Shown piece by piece: positions 1 through 8,312 of a stretch of DNA of 64,000 bases. Location of the stretch: the NCBI RefSeq assembly GCF_001618425.1, contig NZ_BDCU01000016.1:1-64000 (forward strand). The letters are read 5' to 3'. A program made the translations under genes and the position numbers. Every line of letters starts with the position of its first letter. The first letter of the stretch is position 1. The notes below the pieces were generated by a model, which saw nothing but the letters and a program-made list of their open reading frames with translations, ran no database searches and was not told where the DNA came from. The stretch is from Nocardia fusca NBRC 14340 (lineage in GTDB: Bacteria; Actinomycetota; Actinomycetes; Mycobacteriales; Mycobacteriaceae).

Positions 1-67
1 GCCTCCATCTTGGGTTGTGCGCTGACTGTGCGTCGGTGGCTCCGGGGCTCGTGTGGTCCTCAGCCTG

Positions 68-1804
68 TCAGTCGTGCGTGGCTGTCAGGCTGGTGAAGTC
101 GAGTCGTTCGACAGGTATCTCGTACAGGTCGCCGTCGGCCATCGAGACGAGTTCGTCCCAGGTCAGGGCGGTGTCGGTTCCGGGAATGTGCCATCCGCGG
201 GGCCCGAAAGCCCAGGGGTCGTTGTTGTTGGTGTAGATGTCGTCGCCGTGGCGGATTCGCTCGACATTGGTGGGTTCGGGGTCGCCGGGCAGGAACTGTC
301 GCGGGGGTGGGGTGTAGGTGCGGAAGTGCGCAACGGCTTCGGCGATGCGAGCGATTGCCCGCCGGAACCCGTTGACGCTGCGTGCTGCCTGTTCGGTGTC
401 GTCGGTGGTCGTGGCCTCGGCGAGCCAGTTCCAGTTCTGGTCGAGGGCGCGGAGAAGACTGCGCAGGTGTAGGAGCGGTTCCGGCAACTCGCTGTCGTGC
501 GGCGTGTAATGCAATCGCTCGACCTCGTAGTACTCGTCGGTGCCCCCTCGCCGGGTCGGACGTGCCCGGTCTGTGTTGATGGCCTCTCGCGCGCACACGG
601 TACCGCACACCGCCCAGCGTGCCGCTGTGTTGTAGTGAGGTTTCTGTCCGAGAGTGCGCGAGTATCCTGGCTGCTCGTTGTGCGGGTCGTTGCGGTCGAG
701 CGTTTCACTGCCGCCGATGGTCCAGCGGCGCACGATCTTCTGCGGTGGTTCCCCGCACACGGCGCAGCTCTTCAAACGCAGGTGTTCGAGGCGTCGGGAT
801 TCCCCGATACCGAATTCATCGTCGTCGTCGGGCGCGTAGTCGTCGTCGTAGCGGTCGCTGTGTGCTTCCGGGAGTCCCGGCGGATCCCAGGCCAGAGCCA
901 GAGAGCGCAGGGTCGCCGGCAAGTGGTCTAGGGCGAGGTCGTGTTCGACGGTGGCCTCCATGACGATATTGCGGACCGTGGGATGCGAGAGCCCGACGAG
1001 TTTGGCCAGCGAGCGATAGCTGTCGCCCCCGCCGTCCCACGCCGCGATCCGGCGCAGCAGCTCGTCACGTTCGCTGCGGTCAGCGCTCATCAGCCCTGCC
1101 ACGATCTGCAGGCGATCGCGCACTCGGGCACGCGCGGCATCACGCAACTCGGTCACGTACTCCATGCCGCCGTCGATCACGACCCGGTTCCCGGCCCGGC
1201 GTGGCGTGATCCGCTCCCGCACCTTGTCCACGACCGCGGGCAGGTCCTTGTCCGGCAGGTCGGCATCGACGAGCTGGACGAGTAACCTGTGGTCGGCGTC
1301 GTCGATCTCGTGGATTTCGAGGATTGGCCAGTCGGCCAGCAGCTCGGTCAGCCGACGACCGATCTCGTCGCGGGCGGCCGCGGCGTCGGGCGTGAGACGC
1401 TGGTGCCAGCCGCGTGGGGATTCGGTCACGGTCAACCCGTCCGCGACGTCGGCGGCCAAGGGGTCGATCTGTTCGGCGAGCATGGCGAAGAACTCGTCGT
1501 CGAGGACGACCCTCGGGATGGGCCACCGCACCGTCCGTGCGCGCTCGTCGTGCCGACTTGCCCGCGCCGCGTCCTCACATCGAGCGGTCAGTTCCGGGAG
1601 CTCTCCGGAATCGGGGTCGGGCACGAACAATTCGATGACCGCCGGCGGTGGCCGGTGCTCGCCGGTCTCGGGATCGAACCACTCCGGTGCATGCTCGCGG
1701 TCGGCGAAACGCAGATCCGGCCACAGCGCTTCCGGATCCGCCACACCCACCACACGCCGACCAAACACCCCGTCACGTTGCATGGAAGGAAGTGTTACAT
1801 ACAT
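68..1804 (-). CDS. Unrecognised large protein with helix-turn-helix and Cys pairs
   Basis: I do not recognise this 578-residue protein. The first third is acidic and mixed alpha/beta. A helix-turn-helix-like segment (SLAKLVGLSHPTVRNIV) lies near residues 265-281, so DNA binding is plausible. Two cysteine pairs, Cys347/Cys350 and Cys400/Cys404, flank a basic stretch and could form a zinc ribbon. The open frame continues upstream to 1954, but I chose the ATG at 1804 because the upstream codons read as non-coding and the stretch at 1805-1850 is unusually AT-rich, as expected of a promoter. An in-frame ATG at 1783 is equally possible; neither has a clear ribosome binding site. The gene stands alone. 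A replication, partition or defence-related regulator is conceivable but unproven. Confidence 0.6.
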   Translation of the reverse strand: MYVTLPSMQRDGVFGRRVVGVADPEALWPDLRFADREHAPEWFDPETGEHRPPPAVIELFVPDPDSGELPELTARCEDAARASRHDERARTVRWPIPRVVLDDEFFAMLAEQIDPLAADVADGLTVTESPRGWHQRLTPDAAAARDEIGRRLTELLADWPILEIHEIDDADHRLLVQLVDADLPDKDLPAVVDKVRERITPRRAGNRVVIDGGMEYVTELRDAARARVRDRLQIVAGLMSADRSERDELLRRIAAWDGGGDSYRSLAKLVGLSHPTVRNIVMEATVEHDLALDHLPATLRSLALAWDPPGLPEAHSDRYDDDYAPDDDDEFGIGESRRLEHLRLKSCAVCGEPPQKIVRRWTIGGSETLDRNDPHNEQPGYSRTLGQKPHYNTAARWAVCGTVCAREAINTDRARPTRRGGTDEYYEVERLHYTPHDSELPEPLLHLRSLLRALDQNWNWLAEATTTDDTEQAARSVNGFRRAIARIAEAVAHFRTYTPPPRQFLPGDPEPTNVERIRHGDDIYTNNNDPWAFGPRGWHIPGTDTALTWDELVSMADGDLYEIPVERLDFTSLTATHD

Positions 1805-2077
1805 CAAGCGGTGCTGTGTGCGTCGGAAGAAAATTTTACACCCATGGGATTGGTTGGGTTGCTGTCCTATCGGATGCGGACACGCACCGCCGCGCTGCTG
1901 ATGATCGCACCAGACCCCGACATCGACGCCTGCGCCGGAGCTTGGTGCACCCATTGCTCAGCGGGCGCAATCCCACCTGCGGTTCGGGACACCGCCTCCG
2001 GGACAGGCCATCGCGCACGTCATCGGCCGACCAGCCACACCGAAGAGCGCAGCCCGGGAAGCGACGCGGCCGTTCTT

Positions 2078-3040
2078 TCACTGCGCTGCTGATGCGTCCT
2101 CGGCTCCGCTGGTGATTCCTTCTTCAGAGGTGTTCAGCGGCACCGCGAACCGATGAATGGTCCCGTCATCGCTACGGAAGCGAACGACCGCGCCCCCGAA
2201 CTCAGCGGCAATGGCCTCCTGGTCCATGCCGACGTTCAAGCTCTCGGGATCCGGGAACTCTTCCCCGAGAATCCGTGTAGCACCCGCCAGAATCCCCAGC
2301 ACGTCTTCGTTGATGGCGTCCATCACCACGTCCAATGGGACAAACTTCTCAGGGCTGTCGTTGACCTGCAATGACGGTGAATACTCGAATGTCGGGTGGA
2401 CAGCGAAGTCGGTTGAGTTGGCGGGGCGCCGAAATCTCAGACGCGCTACCACCGATCCATCCGACACTTCGCCCGCGATGCGTTCGTCGTCGATGATCTC
2501 GTACTCGCTGTCGGTGATGATCGGGCCGGCATCGAAGGCTGTCCGACCGACGATATGTACCGCGCGGTGTTTGTCCACGTTGGACAGCCAACGCAGCGAA
2601 TCCAACGGGACTCGGTCGGGTTGATCGGCGTGGAACGGCTGCACTGCCTCGACCAGCTCCCAGAATTCCGGTGCCACCAGGTGCTGAAGGTCCTTGGCTT
2701 TCGACTTGAACTTGTCTTTGTCGCCGTACAGCGGGAACGTGACCAGCTGCGGTCTGGCCGGCATGCCCGTCGCGGTGATAGTGGCAGCCCAGAACGTATG
2801 ATCGAGCGCCGCGCGGAGATTGGTGAGGATGTCGCCCACAAGGACGCTCCACCGTTCCGGATACGGCTGTCGGACCCGGAGCACCCAGTACATCTTCACC
2901 AGCGGATCGGACCGATTGCCAGCGTTGTCGAAGCGGATGTAGTCGTAGGTATCGCCGCGGGAGAACTCCCGCAGCTCGCGGGCCAGGCCTCGCTGGTGCT
3001 CCACACCTCTGGCCCACTTGATCCACGCCGATCGCATCAC
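2078..3040 (-). CDS. Hypothetical protein with ALDH and DKHR motifs
   Basis: This is a 320-residue soluble protein with no signal peptide or membrane segment. It carries LRAALDHTFW near residue 95 and LSNVDKHR near residue 155, two motifs that recur together in a family of actinobacterial proteins of unknown function. The first half looks mostly helical, and the paired His/Asp/Arg motifs resemble those of HEPN-like helical domains, although I do not see a canonical RX4-6H. The second half is beta-rich. The gene lies 273 bp upstream of the large unknown protein on the same strand, too far to assume an operon. Function unknown. Confidence 0.7.
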   Translation of the reverse strand: MMRSAWIKWARGVEHQRGLARELREFSRGDTYDYIRFDNAGNRSDPLVKMYWVLRVRQPYPERWSVLVGDILTNLRAALDHTFWAATITATGMPARPQLVTFPLYGDKDKFKSKAKDLQHLVAPEFWELVEAVQPFHADQPDRVPLDSLRWLSNVDKHRAVHIVGRTAFDAGPIITDSEYEIIDDERIAGEVSDGSVVARLRFRRPANSTDFAVHPTFEYSPSLQVNDSPEKFVPLDVVMDAINEDVLGILAGATRILGEEFPDPESLNVGMDQEAIAAEFGGAVVRFRSDDGTIHRFAVPLNTSEEGITSGAEDASAAQ

Positions 3041-3564
3041 CCCGCGATCCTACGGGCGTCTCGGACAACCTCGAGGCCCAGCTCGGTCGGCGGCTACCGT
3101 GGTTCCGGTCGACTGCGGATCAGCCCTTTGTTGCGAGGTCGTGCAGGCAGTCGGCGGGCCAGGGCTATTGGCGGCTTCGAGCTTTGGCCCCTTGGGCGTC
3201 ATAGTCCCTCTTATTTCAAAGGAACACCTGGACGGCCACCGCGCCCAGTCATCAGGCTCTCCACGTATCGCCACCAAGCAGCTGCACTAGCAAGCTTCCG
3301 CATCACCGGCGGCGTCGGGCCAGTTGGAAGTGCGAAGCGATTCAATTTCATTTTGCTGCATGATTCCGCGATCGGGTTTCAGGCACGCAGTCCGCAATTG
3401 TCGACCAGCGGACCTCAATCACGGAAGCGTCCTGATCGCGTGCCTTTCCACGGCAACAGGAGCAGCAGAAATAGACTCAGCCTGGCCGTCGGGTGTGGGA
3501 GTCAGTGGCCCAGGGATATGCTCACAGAACCCGATCGCACCAACTTCAAAGGGGGATTCCGCCC
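3041..3564. other. Intergenic stretch without a convincing gene
   Basis: About 520 bases between the DKHR-motif protein and the small plus-strand gene. It is locally less GC-rich than its surroundings (around 3200-3380). Open frames on both strands lack a start with a ribosome binding site and read as low-complexity Arg/Ser/Pro. I see no RNA gene or repeat. Confidence 0.4.
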
Positions 3565-3756
3565 GTGCCCGAAAACCTTCAGCCCGCCGCGTCTTCTGGG
3601 CCGGACCCCGCAGGCGGCGCCCAGCTCGAGGATGCGCTCCGCGCCGCTGATCGAGCCGAGCCCTCGAATTTTGAGCGTCTCGTACATCTCGGCCGCTCGG
3701 ACACGATGGCCAACTTCACTGCGGCGCTGATCGAAGCGAAGGGGCAGAGCAACTGA
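3565..3756 (+). CDS. Small hypothetical protein (63 aa)
   Basis: A GTG at 3565 is preceded by a strong GGGGG purine run at 3551-3555, about nine bases upstream, which is the best ribosome binding site in this part of the window. The 63-residue product is acidic to neutral and helical in its second half (LEDALRAADRAEPSNFERL) and ends in KGQSN. There is no signal peptide, membrane segment or Cys. The composition looks like real coding sequence, unlike the overlapping antisense frames. I do not recognise the family; small regulatory proteins have this shape. It is isolated. Confidence 0.5.
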   Translation: MPENLQPAASSGPDPAGGAQLEDALRAADRAEPSNFERLVHLGRSDTMANFTAALIEAKGQSN

Positions 3757-4031
3757 TCGACACCTCCGAGAACAGCGGTCTGCCAATCCGCCAGCCACCC
3801 CGGGTGCGGACCCTCGAATTCCGGCCAGCGCTGCGCGACTGCTTCGTTCAAGGTCGGCAGCTGTTCGGCGCCGGCCCACATCGGATCCGCGGCCAGGAAC
3901 CGGACCCGGCCACATCTGCTGATCATCGCCGCCGCGCACAGCGGGAACGCCAACCATGCGGCCTCGGGTGAGACGGCGATATTCCGTACTGGCGGCCACC
4001 GCCTGGGTCGGTGGGGATGGCAACAACTCCG
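3757..4031 (-). pseudogene. Possible decayed coding stretch
   Basis: On the minus strand about 75 codons read like a genuine protein end (for example FLAADPMWAGAEQLPTLNEA and PGWLADWQTAVLGG). The frame has no convincing start and runs out antisense to the small gene at 3565. The neighbouring upstream gene ends in a different frame. This looks like a remnant of a longer gene broken by indels; the family is not recognisable. Confidence 0.25.
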
Positions 4032-4601
4032 TCAGTGCGGCTGCTGACCCACCGCCGAGTTTTTCTGACCGGAGCGCACTGACACGCAGGCCTGCCACAA
4101 CACGCCCCATACCCCATCGACCATCACCGGAGAGCGGGCGGATTGAGCATGGACGAAAGCCGCCACCGCGCGCGGAGTCAGCGTCCAGACCTGTATGAAT
4201 CGCTGGGCCAGCGGAATGGCCTCAGCAAAGCGCGCGTTTGAAGCTTTGGCGTCTGCCGTCGAGCTGGGGTTGCCGAACCCTGCGCTCGCCGCCCTGTGTA
4301 GCTCGGCGTGGCCGGGTGTTTCGGACCCGGGACCGACCAGCAGAGACATTTGCGGCACACCGCGATCGTCCCGGGCGTCGGGCGGGCATTCCTTGCTCAA
4401 CAGACGTGCGAACGCGAACGCCAGATGGATATTCGCCAGCCCGGGGTGCTGCCGGTCCAGTGTTTGCAGCACCGGCCCAGCCAAGGCATTCGCGGCCAGC
4501 TTCGAAGCCGTCGTCGGATCCTGCCGGTTCGCATGTACGCCGAGTAGTTCCTCGGCGACGGCTCCCACCGCCTGGTCGATCGGACTCGCGTTATCCACCA
4601 C
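4032..4601 (-). CDS. Hypothetical protein (189 aa)
   Basis: A 189-residue frame starting from a GTG GTG pair at 4601. The first 100 residues are helical and Ala/Leu-rich (AVGAVAEELLGVHANRQD; LANIHLAFAFARLL) and look like true coding sequence. The last 20 residues are of poorer quality and may reflect a frameshift into the decayed stretch downstream. No domain is recognised, and there is no signal peptide. It may be the 5' part of a degenerate gene rather than an intact one. Confidence 0.4.
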   Translation of the reverse strand: MVDNASPIDQAVGAVAEELLGVHANRQDPTTASKLAANALAGPVLQTLDRQHPGLANIHLAFAFARLLSKECPPDARDDRGVPQMSLLVGPGSETPGHAELHRAASAGFGNPSSTADAKASNARFAEAIPLAQRFIQVWTLTPRAVAAFVHAQSARSPVMVDGVWGVLWQACVSVRSGQKNSAVGQQPH

Positions 4602-4737
4602 CTCAGGCTACAAGGCATGGTTGAACCCGGAGAATCGATTGGCCGCCGCCGTAGCAGCTGAGTGCTGGGGTCGACCGACTGGCCGCGGGATGCGCGTGGT
4701 GGTCACACCACCGTGTAGGCCGTCACTGGCGTTCGTC

Positions 4738-4995
4738 CGGATCTGCACCCACTACTTCGCGCACGCCGCCTGGCTCGAAGACGGGCAATTGCTGCGTGAC
4801 GCCCACCACCTCGCCGCCATACCGGGGGTACTCATCCACGGCCGCCTCGACCTGTCCGCACCATTGCGCACAGCGTGGGAGCTCGCACGCGCCTGGTCCG
4901 GCGCCGAACTACGGATCATCGAGGACTCGGGGCATACCGGCAGCCCCGAGCTGTCGGTGAGCATCCTCGACGCGATCGCCCGCTTCGCCACCTGA
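4738..4995 (+). pseudogene. C-terminal fragment of prolyl aminopeptidase
   Basis: About 84 codons match the end of proline iminopeptidase, an alpha/beta-hydrolase of peptidase family S33 that removes N-terminal proline. Recognisable elements are THYFAHAAWLED, QLLRDAHHLAAIPGVLIHGR and SGHTG. The fragment keeps the family's acid-loop Asp (GRLDL) and the catalytic His (SGHTG), but the oxyanion and nucleophile-elbow regions (HGGPG and GGSWGS) are absent upstream. The open frame extends to 4195, but that part does not resemble the family. A full-length member is about 310-330 residues, so roughly three quarters is missing. It is a relic. Confidence 0.7.
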
Positions 4996-5387
4996 ATCCG
5001 GCCGTCGACTGCTTCCGCACCGAGCACGGGCCTCGCGTACGCGCCCTCCTGGTCACCGCGCTCAGCAGCGTACTCGCCCGGGCCGATATCGCCGGCCGCT
5101 ACTTCCGACCGGTGAGTAGCCGGCTACGGCCTTTTGTGCAGTGCGGACAAAGACACTTTACCCATTTGTGCCACGTGCCCATATATTCGGTAATTCCTGG
5201 TGAATCCATTGCGCATAAGAATCGAGCCGGAAGGTTTCTTCGACCCGGTCCCGAATTGGTGAACACTCGCACCCGCCGTCGCCACAGGCGTCCCCCACGA
5301 GAAACGTGAACAATCACTCCTGGATGTTCGACAGCCGAGTGCGCCCGAGCCTCCCATGAGGTTCGGGCGCACTACCCGATCCGGTCG
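4996..5387. other. Intergenic stretch, comparatively AT-rich
   Basis: About 390 bases between the aminopeptidase relic and the small secreted protein. The part at 5140-5240 is AT-rich for this genome. Apart from the hairpin at 5338-5373 I see no gene, RNA or repeat. Confidence 0.4.
5338..5373. terminator. Hairpin terminator downstream of small secreted protein
   Basis: Inverted repeat: AGTGCGCCCGA (5338-5348) pairs with TCGGGCGCACT (5363-5373), with an inner CCTC/GAGG stem. It sits 15 bases beyond the stop of the minus-strand gene ending at 5388. There is no T-tract, as is usual in actinobacteria. Confidence 0.6.
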
Positions 5388-5594
5388 TCAGGACTCGAGC
5401 GACGCGACCACACAGGCCAGGAACTGGCTGTAACCAGCGGATTCCATCATGCACTGGTCGGCGACGACATCGAGATCGACACGGGGCGGAGCGGCATCGT
5501 GGCGCTGCGCGGAGGCCGCAGCCGCCGAAATCATGACAGCAGCGGAGGCTGCCACCACGGGGAGACCGACGAATTTCACAACGGTACTGAACAT
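5388..5594 (-). CDS. Small secreted protein (68 aa)
   Basis: This 68-residue protein has a Sec signal peptide: a short basic start (FSTVVK), a hydrophobic core (VGLPVVAASAAVMISAA) and a likely signal peptidase cleavage after ASA near residue 29. The mature peptide of about 40 residues is acidic and holds two cysteines (in ADQCMME and LACVVA), which could form one disulfide. Proteins of this size and layout are common in Nocardia and Mycobacterium and have no known function. A strong hairpin follows the stop. The upstream region (5595-5720) is AT-rich and probably holds its promoter. Confidence 0.7.
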   Translation of the reverse strand: MFSTVVKFVGLPVVAASAAVMISAAAASAQRHDAAPPRVDLDVVADQCMMESAGYSQFLACVVASLES

Positions 5595-5885
5595 GTTATT
5601 TCCCTTCGGGGACGGTCACCGGTGACGGCTGCGCACTCGGTGTCGGCGTGGTTTCCAAGATGCGGCATTGTCGCGCACAATTTGTCCACCGCGGAATATG
5701 TTATACCCGGGGGAATATTTCGGCAGCACGAGAAATTCCCACCGCTGACCGGACCTCCTTTCCGGCCGCCTGTAGGAAGCGGCGGGACACCCCCACGGGC
5801 TGCCGGCCGTGAATCTCCGTCCGTCCAGGAGAGAGCGGAGTCGATGCCCGGCCGGCGCCGGCCGCCCCGGGCCGCCACGAGCCAT

Positions 5886-6539
5886 TCACAGATAGCGGAC
5901 GCCGTGCCATACGGAATCCTTCATGATCCGCTCACCCAGATCGAGCGCATCACCGGTGAGTGCAGCGAGTTCCGCCGGAGTCGGGATGGTCTCGCTGTTC
6001 ACCTGAAGCCGACCGCGATAGTCCTCCAGCAGACTCTTGTCGGCGGCCGAGATCGTCCCGCTGTCGACGACGGCGTCGAGACGGGTCCGGATATTCGCCA
6101 GGGACGCGGCGAGCAGATCGCGGCGCGAATTCCACTGATAGCCTTCCTTCGCCCAGACCAGCCCGCCGTCGTCTTCGGTTTTCACCTCGATACGGGCCAC
6201 TCCGCAACGCCGGTAGTACTCCTCGAGTGACGCAGACAGCGAGCGTGCGAATCCCTGCTTCCGATACCCTTCCTTGAGCCGCATACTTTCGTTGCACACC
6301 ACCAGATCTCCTCGGCTGTCCCGGCGGAAGCTTCGGAACACAGCCCCACATGGGCACCTCTGGCTGTGCACCGACCCCACCATGCACACGTCTGGATCGA
6401 AGATCAGGTAGTGATCCGCATGTTCGCAGGTAGCCGTACGCGGATCGGTCCGTTGTCTCCCGAGGCAGGACCGGCACCGTCTACCGTTGCACCCTGATGA
6501 TCGACCACCGACCCCCCGAACGATACGAATCCGTACCAC
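5886..6539 (-). CDS. GNAT-like acetyltransferase fold protein
   Basis: The central part fits the GNAT N-acetyltransferase fold. LKEGYRKQGFARSLSASLEE resembles the acetyl-CoA-binding motif A (R/Q-x-x-G-x-G/A region), although the second Gly is replaced. It is followed by a beta strand and the WAKEGYQW segment typical of motif B. The C-terminal 70 residues are helical. The N-terminal 50 residues are rich in Cys (CNGRRCRSC, then CEH), which could be a small metal-binding piece or could be non-coding. The frame from 6539 overlaps the divergent gene at 6497, so the ATG at 6383 (165 residues) is a reasonable alternative start. The substrate is unknown. Confidence 0.5.
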   Translation of the reverse strand: MVRIRIVRGVGGRSSGCNGRRCRSCLGRQRTDPRTATCEHADHYLIFDPDVCMVGSVHSQRCPCGAVFRSFRRDSRGDLVVCNESMRLKEGYRKQGFARSLSASLEEYYRRCGVARIEVKTEDDGGLVWAKEGYQWNSRRDLLAASLANIRTRLDAVVDSGTISAADKSLLEDYRGRLQVNSETIPTPAELAALTGDALDLGERIMKDSVWHGVRYL

Positions 6540-7090
6540 AGCGAGTGGTGGACGGTGTCCGCGCCGCGGCGTGGGGTGGAGTGGTGCTACCTCGGACGAG
6601 GATCAGCGACTACTTGGCATTCCCGGTGGTAGAGATCGATACACAGGTCTGGGAGGAGCGCGTCGCCGGAGGACGCGGCCCAGAACTCGATCGATCCACC
6701 CTGGGAATATGGGAATCCTGGACAACCGATATGGGGGCCTCGCCGCCCCGTCCGGCCGTGTCGATCATCGGCTTCGTCTCGGCGACTCATAAACCCGCGG
6801 ACGCATTGAACGCGCTCGACTCACTCGCCGGCTACGGCGCCGGGCTATGGCTCACCTCCGGCGCCCGCGGCCCCACCGCATGGACACTGTCGGAATTCGA
6901 CCTCGCCGAGGTCTGCGTTGTTCGTGAACAGACCGGCGATTTCGATGTTCTCGTAGAAGGACGACGCGGTCCGGTCACCACCGCGCGACGGATGGCATCG
7001 CTGCGGCACAAGGAGGAGCTGCTGTTCGGGTGGGCACTCACCACGGGGTACTCGCCTGCGAATGCGGGGTCGACGACACCCATGCATTGA
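6497..7090 (+). CDS. Hypothetical protein (197 aa)
   Basis: I do not recognise this 197-residue soluble protein. It has alternating hydrophobic strands (VSIIGFVSA; FDVLVEG) and a Trp-rich middle (LGIWESWTTD). There is no signal peptide, membrane segment or metal motif. Its 3' end overlaps the 3' end of the convergent putative TGT-like gene by 53 bases, so the two could influence each other's expression through antisense transcription. No ribosome binding site is visible before the ATG at 6497. Confidence 0.55.
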   Translation: MIDHRPPERYESVPQRVVDGVRAAAWGGVVLPRTRISDYLAFPVVEIDTQVWEERVAGGRGPELDRSTLGIWESWTTDMGASPPRPAVSIIGFVSATHKPADALNALDSLAGYGAGLWLTSGARGPTAWTLSEFDLAEVCVVREQTGDFDVLVEGRRGPVTTARRMASLRHKEELLFGWALTTGYSPANAGSTTPMH

Positions 7091-8153
7091 GTGCCTTCGC
7101 CGGCCTCCACATCCCGCTTTTCCTTCTTGCGATCACCTCGTGGTTCCGCTGAGCGACAGCGCACATCGTTTTCCACTCGCTACCTCGCTCCCCGGCCGGG
7201 TACATCATGAGGCTTTTCGCCAGTTCGGCCTGAGCAGCGAGTGAGTGTTCGAAGGCCGCCTCTTCGGGATCCGTTCGGGACCAGATCCAGTCGAGTGACC
7301 GCCCCAGGCACACGCTACAGTCGCATTTCCACACCTCGAGACCTGGATTTCGGCTGATTCCATCCTCGATCGTGGTGAGCCGCTTGTAGGACAACAACGC
7401 GGGGACATACGCTGCCGGTGGTGGCATGAACCCACCAGCGCTATCTGTCACCGGATATATATGGCGAAATGCAGTTTTGGTACCTACCGATACCGCGACG
7501 GCGCCGTGTGCCAGGGCACCCAGCACGGACGTGTCCGACCGTAGCAGTAGTGCAGGCACCGGGCAGCGCAGCACGGCGATCAAGCCCGAGACCGCGGCTT
7601 CCGTCGCAAGTGGATCTCCTTCGGACTCGAGCATCAGTGCGACAGGTTTACCAGCGGCGGCGAGCTCGGTGATCAACGCTTCGTGATCGATTGTCAGCCA
7701 CTGCATCGCCAGTGGTAGCGCCGTGACCAACTGCGGCGAGTCCGATCCCCAGGCGAGGACCGCACGCAGAGCGGCCAGATCGTGGGCGGGAATATACCCG
7801 GAGTCGGTGAGTGCCCACCGCAACCCGAGTTTCACCTGCAGATTGATCCACCCGGTAGTCATGCAGCGGGCGCCTATCCTGCGGGTCCTGCCGCTATAGC
7901 GATTCGCGTCGAGCAGAACGGCTGCGTGCCGGTTCACATGCCGAATACGGCGAATCGCCGTTCTCGCATCCGTCTCGCTGCGTGTGGTGATCACCGCGCC
8001 CACATTGTCGGATACGGTCAGTGACGCAAGTGCCTCTGCCGCCGACGCGGGTGCGTGCGCCATGAACGGCGGCCCGAAGTTCGGTGGCCTGTCGGATTCG
8101 TCGAAGATCAGCGCATCCTGGAATCCGTTCACGATCTCACACCCCGAGGTCAC
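7038..8153 (-). CDS. Putative TIM-barrel protein with CxCxxC motif, TGT-like
   Basis: A 371-residue protein of alternating strands and helices (VGAVITTRS, AAVLLDANRYSGRTR, WALTDSGYIPAHD, GKPVALMLESEG, PALLLRSDTSVLG, GAVAVSVGT), as in a TIM barrel. Near the C-terminus is KCDCSVCLGRSLDWI followed about 20 residues later by FEHSLAAQ. This spacing resembles the CxCxxC...H zinc site of tRNA-guanine transglycosylases. The catalytic Asp pair of that family is not certain here. I chose the GTG at 8153 because GGGAGAGGG lies about 11 bases upstream; the open frame reaches 8267. It is divergent from the CHAT operon with about 160 bp between. A nucleic-acid base-exchange role would be an inference only. 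Confidence 0.5.
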   Translation of the reverse strand: MTSGCEIVNGFQDALIFDESDRPPNFGPPFMAHAPASAAEALASLTVSDNVGAVITTRSETDARTAIRRIRHVNRHAAVLLDANRYSGRTRRIGARCMTTGWINLQVKLGLRWALTDSGYIPAHDLAALRAVLAWGSDSPQLVTALPLAMQWLTIDHEALITELAAAGKPVALMLESEGDPLATEAAVSGLIAVLRCPVPALLLRSDTSVLGALAHGAVAVSVGTKTAFRHIYPVTDSAGGFMPPPAAYVPALLSYKRLTTIEDGISRNPGLEVWKCDCSVCLGRSLDWIWSRTDPEEAAFEHSLAAQAELAKSLMMYPAGERGSEWKTMCAVAQRNHEVIARRKSGMWRPAKALNAWVSSTPHSQASTPW

Positions 8154-8312
8154 TGCGAAATATGCCCTCTCCCAAAGTAACTCGAGGGAACTACCAATTC
8201 GGGCGATATGCCGGGTTTTGACCTGCGGACGCGGGTGATTCCCAGCGGCCGGCTGCAGATCGGGCACGACGTATCACACCGGGTCGGCATCCTTCTTTGC
8301 CATACTGCCTGT

